Assembly (NCBI GenBank): GCA_949283305.1
Contig: CASDRU010000006.1
Location: 248,001 to 312,000, forward strand
Direction of reading: 5' to 3'
DNA: 64,000 nt
DNA from: an uncultured Spirochaetales bacterium
Lineage (GTDB): Bacteria > Spirochaetota > Spirochaetia > Sphaerochaetales > Sphaerochaetaceae
The notes beneath the pieces are model-generated. The model worked only from the letters and a program-made list of their open reading frames with translations. It was not told where the DNA came from and made no database searches. Both the position numbers and the translations under genes were made by a program. Position 1 is the first letter of the stretch; the number at the start of each line of letters is the position of its first letter. This document shows, in pieces, positions 7,992 through 19,549 of the stretch.

Positions 7992-9676
7992 GAGAAATCC
8001 TCATTGTCAATAAAGCCGATCATGTCATTTATCGATGCACCGGGAGCGACCATGGGAAGAACCTTGTCATCAAGAGGAATCTCTACATCGACAACGCATG
8101 CCTTGCCTAGGGCAAAGACCTCTTCAAGCACTTTAACAGGATCATCGCCCAAGCTGAGACGCCTACCCTCAATTGAGAATGCAGATGCAAGCCTGATCCA
8201 GTCAACAGGAGTTGAAAGCGTTGTCTCGCTATAGCGCCCATCATAGAAAAGAGTCTGCCACTGGCGCACCATCCCAAGGGCATGATTATTCATAATCAGG
8301 ATGACTACAGGAAGATTGTAGCGTGAGATTGTTGCAAGCTCATTCATGTTCATCCTGAAAGAGCCATCGCCTGCTATGTTCACTACACGGGCATCAGGAC
8401 GTGCCATCTGAGCCCCTATTGCAGCACCAGTGCCGAAGCCCATGGTGCCAAGACCTCCGCTTGTCAAAAACCTGCGTGCTCTTATTGTCTTTAGAAACTG
8501 TGCAGCCCACATCTGATGCTGCCCGACTTCTGTTGTTATCACATTGTTCTCAGGAAGGACCTTCTCAAGAGCCTTCAGAACCTCACGGCTTCTCTTGCTT
8601 TCTGTAGTGACCTTCATAGGATAGCGTTCTCTGAGTCTCTGGATATTCTCAACCCATTCATGGTGATCAAGAGGATTCGAATCAAAGTGAGAGACAAGAC
8701 GTGAAAGTATCTCCTTTATATCCCCTATCACATGATGTGAAGTGTAGATGTTCTTGTCTATTTCTGCCGGATCCACATCAAGCTGAAGTATTTCTGCCTG
8801 GCGTGCAAATGTCGATGCATTTGAAATGACCCTGTCGGAAAAACGTGCTCCGCATACGATAAGCAGGTCGCATGAGTTCACGCACATATTCGAAAGTTTT
8901 GTTCCATGCATTCCCACCATTCCGGTAAAACGGGGATTTCTGGATTTTACTGCTCCAAGTGCCATGAGCGTTGAGCATGTTGCGCTGTCAGTAAGCTCCA
9001 AAAGCTTATTGAGGAGCTCTGAGGAATCGCTTCTGATCACACCTCCACCGATATAGAAGAAAGGACGCTTTGCACTCTCGATCATCCTTATCGCCTTATC
9101 AAGGTCTTTCTCATTCAGCTCTTTCTTCTCATCTTCATCAAGCACAATGTTCTCATCATATTCAATTTCTGCAACCTGGAGATCTTTGGGTACATCGACA
9201 AGAACAGGACCGGGGCGTCCAGATGATGCGATTTTAAAGGCCATGCGTATTGTCTTCACTATGTCCTCAGCCCTTTTTATGATCCAGTTGTGCTTTGTCA
9301 CAGGCATTGTGACACCTGTTATGTCAACCTCCTGGAAACTGTCGCGGCCAAGAAGGGAAAGAGGAACATTTCCCGTAATTGCAACAACAGGAGAAGAATC
9401 CATATAAGCTGTAGCAAGCCCAGTGACCAGATTTGTCGCACCCGGTCCGCTGGTAGCGATGCACACTCCTACCTTTCCGCTTGTCCTTGCATAGCCGTCA
9501 GCTGCATGGCTTGCTCCCTGCTCATGAGCAGTGAGGATATGCCGTATGTTACCTTTTTCCTTATATAGAGCATCATAAAGAGGTATGACCTGCCCCCCTG
9601 GATAACCAAACACGGTGTCAACACCTGCCCTTATAAGCTCTTTTACAATTATCTCAGCGCCTGTAAGCTTCATCAC
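7988..9676 (-). CDS. ilvB: Acetolactate synthase, large (catalytic) subunit
   Basis: 562 residues, typical length. TPP/FAD enzyme making acetolactate and acetohydroxybutyrate. N-terminal domain has [15 protein letters not shown] with the catalytic glutamate in [16 protein letters not shown]. The C-terminal TPP domain has the GDGSFRMN-to-NN metal motif. Overlaps the ilvD stop by ATGA and its own stop overlaps the kinase gene. Its regulatory subunit IlvN is at the far 5' end of the same operon, about 7 kb away, instead of adjacent. Confidence 0.96.
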   Translation of the reverse strand: MMKLTGAEIIVKELIRAGVDTVFGYPGGQVIPLYDALYKEKGNIRHILTAHEQGASHAADGYARTSGKVGVCIATSGPGATNLVTGLATAYMDSSPVVAITGNVPLSLLGRDSFQEVDITGVTMPVTKHNWIIKRAEDIVKTIRMAFKIASSGRPGPVLVDVPKDLQVAEIEYDENIVLDEDEKKELNEKDLDKAIRMIESAKRPFFYIGGGVIRSDSSELLNKLLELTDSATCSTLMALGAVKSRNPRFTGMVGMHGTKLSNMCVNSCDLLIVCGARFSDRVISNASTFARQAEILQLDVDPAEIDKNIYTSHHVIGDIKEILSRLVSHFDSNPLDHHEWVENIQRLRERYPMKVTTESKRSREVLKALEKVLPENNVITTEVGQHQMWAAQFLKTIRARRFLTSGGLGTMGFGTGAAIGAQMARPDARVVNIAGDGSFRMNMNELATISRYNLPVVILIMNNHALGMVRQWQTLFYDGRYSETTLSTPVDWIRLASAFSIEGRRLSLGDDPVKVLEEVFALGKACVVDVEIPLDDKVLPMVAPGASINDMIGFIDNEDFS

Positions 9677-11346
9677 TCCTCCCCGAGCACCGCACCCATA
9701 TCAGCACTCTTTACCTTCTGCATGTAGCGGTATAGATATCCGCCTTTGACTTTGCTCTCAAAGCCCTTGAGGTTTTTCCTTCTTGTGCTGAGAATTTCCT
9801 CTGAAACAAGAAGGTCAAGTCTGCCCTCATTGATGTCTATGTCAATGATGTCCCCTTCTTCAACAAGGGCAATCGGACCATCAGATGCGGCCTCAGGAGA
9901 AACATGCCCAATTGACGCTCCCCTTGTCGCACCGGAGAATCTTCCGTCTGTTATCAGGGCAACATCATCGCCAAGCCCCATTCCCATTATCGCACTGGTG
10001 GGAGAAAGCATCTCGCGCATTCCGGGTCCTCCCTTGGGTCCTTCATAGCGGATTACTACAACATCGCCCTTTTCCATTTTCTTTCCGTAAATTGCTTTTA
10101 TTGCCTCTTCCTCGGAATTGAAGACACGTGCTCTGCCCTTATGAGTGAGCATCTTTTCAGATACTGCGCTCTTCTTGACAACAGCTCCATTTGGAGCAAG
10201 CGAGCCGAAAAGTATTCTTATTCCACCAGTTGTACTGTATGGATCATCCACATTCCTTATGACAGAAGCATCATAGTTCTTTGCATCCTTGTAGCTTTCG
10301 TATATGCTCTTTCCTGTGACTGTCACAGCACTTCTGTTCAGCAGTCCTTTCTTATCAAGCTCATTCATAACAGCCATTATTCCGCCAGCTGCATCAAGAT
10401 CCTCAATATGATGCTTGCCTGCAGGAGCCAGATGGCAGAGGTTAGGAACCATCTCATTGATTCTGTTTATTTCTTTCAGATCAATCTTTATACCCACTTC
10501 ATGTGCAATTGCAGGAAGATGAAGTATTGTATTTGTACTGCAGCCAAGTGCCATGTCGACCTTCAGAGCATTCAAAAATGCATCCTCAGTCATGATATCC
10601 CTTGGCCTGATGTCTTTCTTCAGCATCTCCATAACGGCAAATCCTGCCTCTTTTGCAAGACGCTCACGTGCACTTGTGACGCTCAATATCGTGCCGTTTC
10701 CAGGAAGGGCCATTCCTATTGCCTCGCACAGGCAGTTCATGCTGTTTGCTGTGTACATTCCGCTGCAGCTTCCGCATGAAGGGCATGCTGAGTTCTCATA
10801 CTCCAAAAGCTCTTCATCGCTTATCAGCCCGGCCTTCTTCTTTCCCACAGCTTCAAACATGACAGAAAGACTCATTCCGTTCTTGTCTCCGCCCTTTATA
10901 TGGCCTGCCATCATCGGACCGCCTGAGACAAATACAGACGGCAGATTGAGTCTTCCTGCGGCCATCAGCATAGCAGGAACTATCTTGTCGCAGTTCGGAA
11001 TGAAAACAAGAGCGTCAAACTGATGAGCCTCAGCCATAACCTCTATGCTGTCTGCAATCAGCTCACGGGAAGGAAGAGAATACTTCATTCCGCTGTGTCC
11101 CATCGCAATTCCGTCGCAGACTCCGATTACAGGAAAGACTACAGGGTTTCCCCCAGCAAGGCGTACTGCTGCTTTCACATCCTCTGCAATCTTGTTCAGT
11201 TCCTTATGCCCGGGAATTATCTCGTTGAACGCGGATGCTATCCCGATTACAGGAAGCTCCATTTCCCTGTCAGTCCATCCCAGGGCCTTCAAAAGGGACC
11301 TGTGAGGTGCTCTGTCCTCACCTTTCTTTATTGTATCGCTTCTCAT
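9673..11346 (-). CDS. ilvD: Dihydroxy-acid dehydratase
   Basis: 557 residues. Fe-S enzyme that dehydrates dihydroxy acids to 2-keto acids in valine, leucine and isoleucine synthesis. Cluster and metal cysteines are in NCDKIVPAM and [17 protein letters not shown]. The active-site region [18 protein letters not shown] is near the C-terminus. ATGA overlaps with leuB upstream and ilvB downstream. Confidence 0.97.
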   Translation of the reverse strand: MRSDTIKKGEDRAPHRSLLKALGWTDREMELPVIGIASAFNEIIPGHKELNKIAEDVKAAVRLAGGNPVVFPVIGVCDGIAMGHSGMKYSLPSRELIADSIEVMAEAHQFDALVFIPNCDKIVPAMLMAAGRLNLPSVFVSGGPMMAGHIKGGDKNGMSLSVMFEAVGKKKAGLISDEELLEYENSACPSCGSCSGMYTANSMNCLCEAIGMALPGNGTILSVTSARERLAKEAGFAVMEMLKKDIRPRDIMTEDAFLNALKVDMALGCSTNTILHLPAIAHEVGIKIDLKEINRINEMVPNLCHLAPAGKHHIEDLDAAGGIMAVMNELDKKGLLNRSAVTVTGKSIYESYKDAKNYDASVIRNVDDPYSTTGGIRILFGSLAPNGAVVKKSAVSEKMLTHKGRARVFNSEEEAIKAIYGKKMEKGDVVVIRYEGPKGGPGMREMLSPTSAIMGMGLGDDVALITDGRFSGATRGASIGHVSPEAASDGPIALVEEGDIIDIDINEGRLDLLVSEEILSTRRKNLKGFESKVKGGYLYRYMQKVKSADMGAVLGEE

Positions 11347-12404
11347 AATATCTCTCCTTCGACAAGACTTCCCATTTCGGATGTGCTAATCCAGGCCTCT
11401 CCTTCCTTTGCAATGTCCTTTGTCCTGAATCCCTTCTCTAAAACAGTTTTTACAGCCTTCTCAACATCATCGGCTTCCCTATCGAGGTTCAGGCTGTATC
11501 GGAGCATCATCGCAGCTGAGAGTATTGTTGCAAGAGGATTTGCAATATTCATCCCGGCAATGTCCGGAGCAGAGCCGTGAATCGGCTCATACATTCCTTT
11601 CTTTCCGTCAGACAGGGATGCAGATGGAAGAAGCCCTATGCTGCCTGTAATCATGCTTGCCTCATCTGAGAGAATGTCTCCGAACATGTTCTCTGTAAGG
11701 ATGACATCAAACTGGGCTGGATTGATTACAAGCTGCATGCTTGCATTATCGACATAAAGGTGGTTGAGCGTGACATCAGGATAGCTTGATGCGACCTCGT
11801 TTACAGTCTCTCTCCAGAGCCTTGAGGTCTCAAGCACATTTGCCTTGTCGACACTTGTCACTTTCTTTTTTCTCTTGCGTGCAGCCTCAAAGGCCTTGAT
11901 GCTGATTCTTCTTATCTCATCCTTTGAATAACTCATCACATCGTACGCGCTGTCGCCCTGTCTTTTCTTATCGCCAAAATATATTCCGCCTGTAAGCTCG
12001 CGGATGACAAGAACATCAACACCGCCCTTTATGATGCTGTCTTTGAGCGGGGAAGCAGACAAGAGCGCATCATAAATCACTGCAGGACGCATGTTGCAAT
12101 ATAAATTAAGGCTCTTTCTGAGTCCTAAAAGTGCCTTTTCAGGCCTCTTCGATCCTTCCAGGCTGTCCCACTTCGGGCCTCCGACTGCGCCAAGGAGGAC
12201 TGCATCGCTTTCCTTTGCCTTTTCTACAGTCACATCAGGCAGGCACTCTCCAGCTTCGTCTATTGCGGCGCCCCCTGCAAGAAGGTACTCAAAATGAAAT
12301 TCATGGCCATATTTTTTCTCAACAGCCTTGAGGACCTTGAGTGCCTCATCAACAATCTCCGGCCCGATTCCGTCCCCTTTTATAACAGCAATCCTTGCTT
12401 CCAT
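11343..12404 (-). CDS. leuB: 3-isopropylmalate dehydrogenase
   Basis: 353 residues. NAD-dependent oxidative decarboxylation of 3-isopropylmalate. Motifs: [11 protein letters not shown] at the N-terminus, [21 protein letters not shown], and the metal/NAD segment [17 protein letters not shown] followed by [12 protein letters not shown]. Start overlaps the leuD stop by one base (TGATG). Confidence 0.97.
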   Translation of the reverse strand: MEARIAVIKGDGIGPEIVDEALKVLKAVEKKYGHEFHFEYLLAGGAAIDEAGECLPDVTVEKAKESDAVLLGAVGGPKWDSLEGSKRPEKALLGLRKSLNLYCNMRPAVIYDALLSASPLKDSIIKGGVDVLVIRELTGGIYFGDKKRQGDSAYDVMSYSKDEIRRISIKAFEAARKRKKKVTSVDKANVLETSRLWRETVNEVASSYPDVTLNHLYVDNASMQLVINPAQFDVILTENMFGDILSDEASMITGSIGLLPSASLSDGKKGMYEPIHGSAPDIAGMNIANPLATILSAAMMLRYSLNLDREADDVEKAVKTVLEKGFRTKDIAKEGEAWISTSEMGSLVEGEIL

Positions 12405-12889
12405 CAGAAATTCTCCTTCATGTAGTTTATAAGCCCTCCAGCTTTGATCAGATCCTGCATGAAAGGAGGAAAGCTTTTTGTCTCATACTCTTCATTCTTT
12501 GTTATATTCCTGATCTTTCCACTGTCAAAATCCACTGAGATTATATCGGATGCTTCTATCCTGTCTGCATCCTTGCACTCTAAAATCGGGAGGGCGATGT
12601 TTATGCTGTTGCGGTAGAATATGCGGGCAAAGCTCTTTGCAATCACGCAGGATACTCCGGCGCTCTTTATTGCAAGAGGGGCATGCTCCCGGGAGGAGCC
12701 GCAGCCGAAATTCTCAAGAGCGACGATTATATCGCCTTTCTTCACATTCTTGATAAAGTCTGCATCAATATCCTCCATGCAATGGCTTGCAAGCTCTGAT
12801 GCATCGCTTGTATTGAGGTAGCGTGCAGGAATGATCACATCCGTGTCCACGTTGTTCCCGTATTTGAATACTTTTCCTTCAACTTTCAT
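12404..12889 (-). CDS. leuD: 3-isopropylmalate dehydratase, small subunit
   Basis: 161 residues, the short LeuD form that pairs with the LeuC2-type large subunit. Motifs: [12 protein letters not shown] and [12 protein letters not shown], the latter forming part of the active site. A GTG at 12892 is possible, but ATG 12889 is preferred: it overlaps the leuC stop as TGATG and lies 7 nt after GGAGG. Confidence 0.95.
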   Translation of the reverse strand: MKVEGKVFKYGNNVDTDVIIPARYLNTSDASELASHCMEDIDADFIKNVKKGDIIVALENFGCGSSREHAPLAIKSAGVSCVIAKSFARIFYRNSINIALPILECKDADRIEASDIISVDFDSGKIRNITKNEEYETKSFPPFMQDLIKAGGLINYMKENF

Positions 12890-14145
12890 CACATGACCTC
12901 CTCAGGATGTGTGATATATCCAGTAAGAGCGCTGGCAGCTGCGACATAAGGGCTTGCAAGATACACCTCGCTCTTCACATGCCCCATTCTTCCCACGAAA
13001 TTCCTGTTTGTCGTAGAGATGCATCTTTCTCCTTCTGCAAGTATTCCCATATAGCCGCCAAGACAGGGACCGCATGTAGGAGTTGAGATCACGCAGCCTG
13101 CATCAATGAATATGTCAGCAAGACCCAGCTTTATGCACTCTTTATAGATTTTCTGAGTTGCAGGGATCACTATTGTCCTGACATATGGCGCAACCTTTTT
13201 CCCTTTCAGGATCTCTGCAGCAGCTTTCATGTCAGAAAGCCTTCCATTTGTGCAGCTTCCAATTACGACCTGGTCTATCTTTATGTTCCCTGAGTCCTTT
13301 GCAAGATGTGTGTTCTCAGGAAGGTGCGGGTAGCTCACTGTGCAATCGAGCTTTGACAGATCGATTTCAATGACATCTGAGTATCTTGCATCCTTATCGC
13401 TTTCATAGATCACGGGCTCTTTTGCTCCGCTGCTTTTCAAATACTCCACTGTCTTTTCATCAACGCGGAATATTCCTGCCTTTGCACCTGCCTCTATTGC
13501 CATGTTTGAAATCGTGAAACGGTCATCCATCTCAAGAAAGGAAAGAGCTTCTCCAGAGAACTCAAGAGCCTTGTATAGTGCACCGTCAACTCCGATTTCA
13601 CCTATAAGGTGGAGTATCACATCCTTTCCGGTCACAAAGCGTCCGGGTTTTCCCTTAAGGTTCACAAGTATGGTCTCCGGCACCTTGAACCAGGCCTTTC
13701 CTGTTGCCATTCCGCATGCCATGTCAGTGCTTCCCATTCCTGTTGAGAAAGCTCCGAGAGCACCGTATGTGCATGTATGGCTGTCTGCGCCTATTACGAC
13801 ATCGCCTGCTGTGACAAGTCCTTTTTCAGGAAGCAGGGCATGCTCTATTCCCATGCATCCCACTTCAAAGTAGTTCTTTATGTCCTCTTTTTTTGCAAAC
13901 TCCCTCATTGCACGGCACTGCTGGGCGGCCTTGATGTCCTTATTTGGAGCGAAATGGTCTGGTACAAGGGCAATCTTTGTCCTGTCAAAGACATGTTCCT
14001 TTCCGAATTTCCCGAATTCCTTTATCGCAACAGGGCTTGTTATGTCATTTCCAAGAACAAGCGAGAGATCTGAGATGATGAGATCTCCCGGCTCAACGTG
14101 ATCAAGATGTGCAGAACGGGCAAGTATTTTCTCAACCATTGTCAT
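12889..14145 (-). CDS. leuC: 3-isopropylmalate dehydratase, large subunit
   Basis: 418 residues, aconitase-superfamily large subunit of the roughly 420-residue LeuC2/HacA type. 4Fe-4S ligands are in GSCTNGR and [10 protein letters not shown], with a substrate motif [16 protein letters not shown] longer frame back to 14193 would overlap leuA by 47 nt. ATG 14145, one base after the leuA TGA and preceded by GAGAGG, is chosen. Works with LeuD. Confidence 0.95.
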   Translation of the reverse strand: MTMVEKILARSAHLDHVEPGDLIISDLSLVLGNDITSPVAIKEFGKFGKEHVFDRTKIALVPDHFAPNKDIKAAQQCRAMREFAKKEDIKNYFEVGCMGIEHALLPEKGLVTAGDVVIGADSHTCTYGALGAFSTGMGSTDMACGMATGKAWFKVPETILVNLKGKPGRFVTGKDVILHLIGEIGVDGALYKALEFSGEALSFLEMDDRFTISNMAIEAGAKAGIFRVDEKTVEYLKSSGAKEPVIYESDKDARYSDVIEIDLSKLDCTVSYPHLPENTHLAKDSGNIKIDQVVIGSCTNGRLSDMKAAAEILKGKKVAPYVRTIVIPATQKIYKECIKLGLADIFIDAGCVISTPTCGPCLGGYMGILAEGERCISTTNRNFVGRMGHVKSEVYLASPYVAAASALTGYITHPEEVM

Positions 14146-14146
14146 A

Positions 14147-15754
14147 TCAGATACCTCTCTTGTCTGTATGCTCAAAGAGCATGTCGTTCTCAAAGCTCAT
14201 GTTCACCGCGCTTCCTCCGTCAGAGAGAGCATGATTTGAAAGCATCTTGTTAACAGCATTGAGACAGCTGAGTATGCTTGCCTCAATTACATCAGTTGAG
14301 ACACCTCTTCCGCGGTATACCCCGCTCCTGTCAGAGATCTTTACAAACACCTCTCCCTGAGCATCCCTGTCCTCAGTGAGCGCTTCAAGCTGGTACTCTT
14401 CAAGAGAAAAAGGATGCTTTATTATCTTCTCCACACATCTGAGGGAAGCATATACAGGTCCTGTTCCAGATGCCACTTCCTGATAGATCTTGTCGCTTCC
14501 GCTCTTTTTCAGGCTTATGCAGGCAGTGCTTGTCATCCTGTTTCCGGAATTCACGACAAACGAATCGAGAGCCCATATCTGTTCATCAGGATTCTCCCTG
14601 TTTTCAACAAGCGCCATGATATCGCGTTCTGAAATGTTCTTTTTCTTGTCGCACAGCTTCTTGAAGGCTGAGAAAAGATCATCCATATGCTCTTTTGAAA
14701 ACTGGTATCCCATTTCCTCGAGCTTTTTGGAAAAAGCATGGATTCCGCTGTGCTTTCCAAGGACAAGATTTGTCTTTATAACTCCCACGCTTTCAGGCTT
14801 CATGATCTCATATGTCATGCTGTTGGCCATCATGCCATGCTGATGTATTCCAGATTCATGAGCAAAGGCATTGTCTCCGACAATGGCCTTAGATGGACTG
14901 ATCCTCACACCTGTTGTCGAAGAAAGAAGGCGTGCGCTCTTCATTATCTCCTCAGTTTTTATCGCAGTATGAAAGCCGAATTTGTCGCTTCTGGTCTTGA
15001 GAGCCATCACAACTTCCTCAAGCGCTGCGTTTCCTGCTCTCTCTCCAATTCCGCAAAGGGTGCACTCAACCTGGCGCGCGCCTGCTTCTATTCCTGAGAT
15101 TGTGTTTGCAACTGCAAGACCAAGGTCATTATGGCAATGCATGCTTATAATTGCCCTGTCTATGTTTCTCACATGGCTTTTGACATAGCTGACCATCTCT
15201 TTTATCTCATCTGGAGTTGAGTATCCGACAGTGTCAGGAAGATTTATCGTGCTTGCTCCGCAGTCAATTGCCTTCTCTACAACGCGGGCCATGTACTCGT
15301 AGTCAGTCCTGGTTGCATCCTCAAGGGAAAACTCGACATCAGAACAGAGGGAGCGGGCATATGTCACAGCATCCTCAATCCTCTTTAAAGCCTCCTCTCT
15401 TGTTATTTTGAGCTTATATTCAAGATGAAGATCGCTTGTCGCGAGAAACACATGAATCCTGGGATGCTTTGCATTCCTTACAGCCCCGTATGCCGCATCT
15501 ATGTCCTTTTTCAGTGCACGCGCAAGGGATGCAACCACAGGGCGCTCAACTGCGGTGCTGATTGCCTCAACTGAGGCATAATCGCCTGGACTGCTTATGG
15601 CAAAGCCAGCCTCGATGATATCCACACCGAGGCTTTCAAGCATCTTTGCCATTCTGATCTTCTCTTCGATGTTCATGCTGTAGCCTGGAGCCTGTTCCCC
15701 ATCGCGCAGCGTTGTATCGAAAATGTATACTCTGTTCTTATCAATACCTTCCAT
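14147..15754 (-). CDS. leuA: 2-isopropylmalate synthase
   Basis: 535 residues. Condenses acetyl-CoA with 2-oxoisovalerate, the committed step to leucine. DRE-TIM barrel motif [13 protein letters not shown] near residue 13, metal-site [26 protein letters not shown] and HESGIHQHG. The C-terminal about 130 residues form the leucine-responsive LeuA dimer domain, ending in [13 protein letters not shown] and a short tail. An alternative, citramalate synthase, is less likely given the adjacent leuCDB set, but cannot be fully ruled out. Confidence 0.93.
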   Translation of the reverse strand: MEGIDKNRVYIFDTTLRDGEQAPGYSMNIEEKIRMAKMLESLGVDIIEAGFAISSPGDYASVEAISTAVERPVVASLARALKKDIDAAYGAVRNAKHPRIHVFLATSDLHLEYKLKITREEALKRIEDAVTYARSLCSDVEFSLEDATRTDYEYMARVVEKAIDCGASTINLPDTVGYSTPDEIKEMVSYVKSHVRNIDRAIISMHCHNDLGLAVANTISGIEAGARQVECTLCGIGERAGNAALEEVVMALKTRSDKFGFHTAIKTEEIMKSARLLSSTTGVRISPSKAIVGDNAFAHESGIHQHGMMANSMTYEIMKPESVGVIKTNLVLGKHSGIHAFSKKLEEMGYQFSKEHMDDLFSAFKKLCDKKKNISERDIMALVENRENPDEQIWALDSFVVNSGNRMTSTACISLKKSGSDKIYQEVASGTGPVYASLRCVEKIIKHPFSLEEYQLEALTEDRDAQGEVFVKISDRSGVYRGRGVSTDVIEASILSCLNAVNKMLSNHALSDGGSAVNMSFENDMLFEHTDKRGI

Positions 15755-15768
15755 AGTCCTATCCTGCT

Positions 15769-17284
<1,516 letters not shown>

Positions 17285-17298
17285 CCTCCCTCCCTTGT

Positions 17299-17367
17299 AA
17301 AAAAAAGAGCCCGCGGAATTTTTATACCACGGGCCTATAGCAAAAGAGCTCAACTCGTGGTTCAGCT
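17299..17367 (-). promoter_or_regulatory. Transcription attenuator of the ilv-leu operon
   Basis: Minus-strand RNA has four pairing segments. Segment 1 (17360-17367, spanning the leader stop) pairs 7 of 8 with segment 2 (17347-17354). Antiterminator CCACG (17356-17360) can instead pair with CGTGG in segment 3 (17327-17331). Segment 3 (17327-17335) pairs over 9 bp, two G-U, with segment 4 (17308-17316), followed by eight U (17299-17306), a terminator. This is the textbook 1:2/3:4 versus 2:3 arrangement, reading leader-peptide translation as a branched-chain amino acid sensor. Confidence 0.88.
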
Positions 17368-17427
17368 TCTAAGCAGGCTAATGATAATAAGGGAAGAAAG
17401 ACTGGAAACTATATTAATTCTGTGCAT
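17362..17427 (-). CDS. ilv-leu operon leader peptide
   Basis: Too short for routine gene calling: 21 codons from ATG 17427 to TGA 17362-17364, preceded by a strong AAAGGAGGAG. Ten of 21 residues are branched-chain: Ile at 4, 6, 14, 15, 16; Leu at 10, 13, 18, 19; Val at 7. The run LIIISLL lies just before the first attenuator segment, where a stalled ribosome would free the antiterminator. Function is as a translated sensor, not as a protein. Confidence 0.88.
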   Translation of the reverse strand: MHRINIVSSLSSLIIISLLRS

Positions 17428-17447
17428 GTCTCTCCTCCTTTTATCTT

Positions 17448-17487
17448 TTTATAATGCTTTTCTAACTTATGACAGGTCTTTTGTCAA
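17448..17487 (-). promoter_or_regulatory. Promoter region of the ilv-leu operon
   Basis: Two overlapping candidates on the minus strand: CTGTCA (17470-17475) with TATAAA (17448-17453), 16 bp; and TTGACA (17482-17487) with TAGAAA (17459-17464), 17 bp. The second leaves more room for the leader-peptide ribosome site and is slightly preferred. Confidence 0.6.
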
Positions 17488-17523
17488 TTGAGGAAAAGCA
17501 TTATGTCAAGCATTTTCTTTTCC

Positions 17524-18471
17524 TTAAGTCCTTATTTCCCTGTTAAACGGCTTTCCAAGGCTCTTCGGGCTGTCTTTCTGGTTGCCGCTTGTAAGGGCAA
17601 GAACAACAATTACAAGCACATATGGAAGCATTACAGCAAACTCATACGGGAATGATATTCCAAAGGACTGCATTACTGTCTGGAATGTCTGGGCAAGCGA
17701 GAAAAGAAGTGCTCCGCCCATGATCTTCACAGGATGCCAGTGCCCGAAATACACGAGTGCGACAGCAATGAAGCCTCTTCCGCTGATAAGCTCATCAGAG
17801 AACATCTTTGCATGGCATACAGAAAGATATGCTCCTCCCAATGCTGCAAGCATTCCTCCGAGCGCAAGAGCTTCATAGCGTGTTTTAGTGACATTTATTC
17901 CCATGCTGTCTGCAGCGCGTGGATAAGTTCCTACGCTTCTCACTTTCAGCCCCCAGGGACTCTTGAAGAGTATGTAGCATGAAACGGGAACAAGAAGGAA
18001 TGCAAGATATGTGACTGCATTGTGTGAAAAGAACATCTTGCCAAGATAAGGTATCTTTGATAAAAGCGGGATTTCAAGAGTTCCCATTCCCTTTATCGAC
18101 TGTGTTCCTCCGACAAAGTGGCGGAAAAGCGTTCCAGCAACACCAACTCCGAACATCTGAAGTCCGATTCCTGCAATTCCCTGAGGAGCACGGAATGTTA
18201 TTACAATAAGTCCGAAGAAAAGCCCCATGAGAGCTCCAGATAAAGCGGCAAGGACAAGGCCGAGAACATTATAGATTCCGCTTACAGATCCTGCTCCTGC
18301 AACTGAAAAAGGAATGAGCATGCCGATGAAGGCTCCTATTGCCATTATTCCCTCACAGCCAAGATTGAATATTCCGGCTCTCTGGTTGTACATCTCTCCG
18401 ATTGATGCAAGAAGGAGGGCAACAGATGACGGTATGCAAATACTTATTATGTTTACAATGATATCAAGCAT
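17524..18471 (-). CDS. BMP-type (nucleoside-like) ABC transporter permease 2
   Basis: 315-residue integral membrane protein of the BPD_transp_2 family, like YufQ/NupC-type permeases partnered with BMP-family binding proteins. It has the NQRAGIFNLGCEGIMAIGAF motif and 8 or more hydrophobic segments. Start ATG 18471 has a GGAGGAAG site and overlaps the previous permease by 8 nt; the longer frame to 18558 lies inside that gene. Last gene of the importer operon. No clear terminator separates it from the ilv-leu promoter region. Confidence 0.88.
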   Translation of the reverse strand: MLDIIVNIISICIPSSVALLLASIGEMYNQRAGIFNLGCEGIMAIGAFIGMLIPFSVAGAGSVSGIYNVLGLVLAALSGALMGLFFGLIVITFRAPQGIAGIGLQMFGVGVAGTLFRHFVGGTQSIKGMGTLEIPLLSKIPYLGKMFFSHNAVTYLAFLLVPVSCYILFKSPWGLKVRSVGTYPRAADSMGINVTKTRYEALALGGMLAALGGAYLSVCHAKMFSDELISGRGFIAVALVYFGHWHPVKIMGGALLFSLAQTFQTVMQSFGISFPYEFAVMLPYVLVIVVLALTSGNQKDSPKSLGKPFNREIRT

Positions 18472-19549
18472 CTTTCTTCCTCCAGTTTGAATACTTTCTC
18501 CATACTTTCTCCTCCAGATAGTTATTGGAAAGAACCATCTGGGCCGTGACGATAACAAGAATTATTATTCCCTGCATCACGTTTATGATGTTAGCCGGAA
18601 CTCCTACGTTTATAGGGCACAGCGTCGAGCCATAGATTAAAAGTCCGAAGAAGAAGGAGGCGGGAACTATTCCAGCCGGATGCAGAAGGCCGAAAAGCGA
18701 TACCACAACAGCAGAAAATCCGTAGTTGTTTGTAACTCCCTCTATTGCTCGCCTGTGAAGTCCGGCAATCTCAACTCCGCCTGCAAGTCCGGCAAAGGCT
18801 CCTGAGATGACCATTGCAAGGATCACGTAGAAATTCACGTTTATTCCGCCGTATCTTGCAGCACGCGCCTCAGCGCCGCTGGCTCTCATCTTGTAGCCGT
18901 ATGTCGTTTTCCACATGTAAATGTATACAAGGAAAGCAAGCACGAGCGCTATTATTATTCCATAGTGAAGACGCCCGGATATCCTGCCAAGCCATGCATT
19001 TTCCGCAAGGCGTGCAGACTGCGGTGTTCCTCCTCCGCTCATCTTCTCGGCAGGATCCATCATCACGACTCTCAGGCAGAAGCTGTAGAACTGGGCCGCA
19101 ATATAGTTCAACATGACTGTTGAAAGCAGCTCGGAAACCTTCAGCTTAGCCTTGAGAAAACCCGGAATGAAGCCCCAGAGGGCGCCGCTTGCGATGCTTG
19201 CAAGCATTGCAAGGGGAAGAGTGACAAAACGCGGAGCATCTGGAAGTGAAAGGCTTACTGCCGTGTATGCAAGTATTCCCATGGCCATCTGGCCTTCAGC
19301 TCCGATGTTTATTATTCCAGAGCGGTATGCAACTGATACTCCCAGCGCGATTATGCACAGCGGTATTGCTCTTATCAAAAGCTCAGTTATATGCAGTGAT
19401 CTTGTAAGAGGCATGATCACGATTGTATAGAATGTCTTTCCGACCGGGGCAGAGAGCACTATGAGAATCACACAGCTGATGAGCACTGCCGCAAGAGCGG
19501 AAAGAAGTATTATTGATGTTTTATATGCTGCCTTGAATCCCTTAGTCAT
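18464..19549 (-). CDS. BMP-type (nucleoside-like) ABC transporter permease 1
   Basis: 361-residue membrane protein, paralogous partner of the next permease (YufP/NupB-like). Motif SGIINIGAEGQMAMGILAYT lies around residue 80, with about 9-10 membrane segments. ATG 19549 is 6 nt after CAGGAG and overlaps the ATPase gene by 8 nt. A TTG at 19555 is less likely. Confidence 0.88.
   Translation of the reverse strand: MTKGFKAAYKTSIILLSALAAVLISCVILIVLSAPVGKTFYTIVIMPLTRSLHITELLIRAIPLCIIALGVSVAYRSGIINIGAEGQMAMGILAYTAVSLSLPDAPRFVTLPLAMLASIASGALWGFIPGFLKAKLKVSELLSTVMLNYIAAQFYSFCLRVVMMDPAEKMSGGGTPQSARLAENAWLGRISGRLHYGIIIALVLAFLVYIYMWKTTYGYKMRASGAEARAARYGGINVNFYVILAMVISGAFAGLAGGVEIAGLHRRAIEGVTNNYGFSAVVVSLFGLLHPAGIVPASFFFGLLIYGSTLCPINVGVPANIINVMQGIIILVIVTAQMVLSNNYLEEKVWRKYSNWRKKDA

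Noticed and set aside
10141-10779. 212-codon open frame on the plus strand
   Set aside because: Antisense to ilvD, whose protein is strongly conserved; no ribosome site and no recognisable domain.
17285-17353. Longer ilvN frame
   Set aside because: It would be translated through the attenuator terminator, and the ACT domain begins at ATG 17284.
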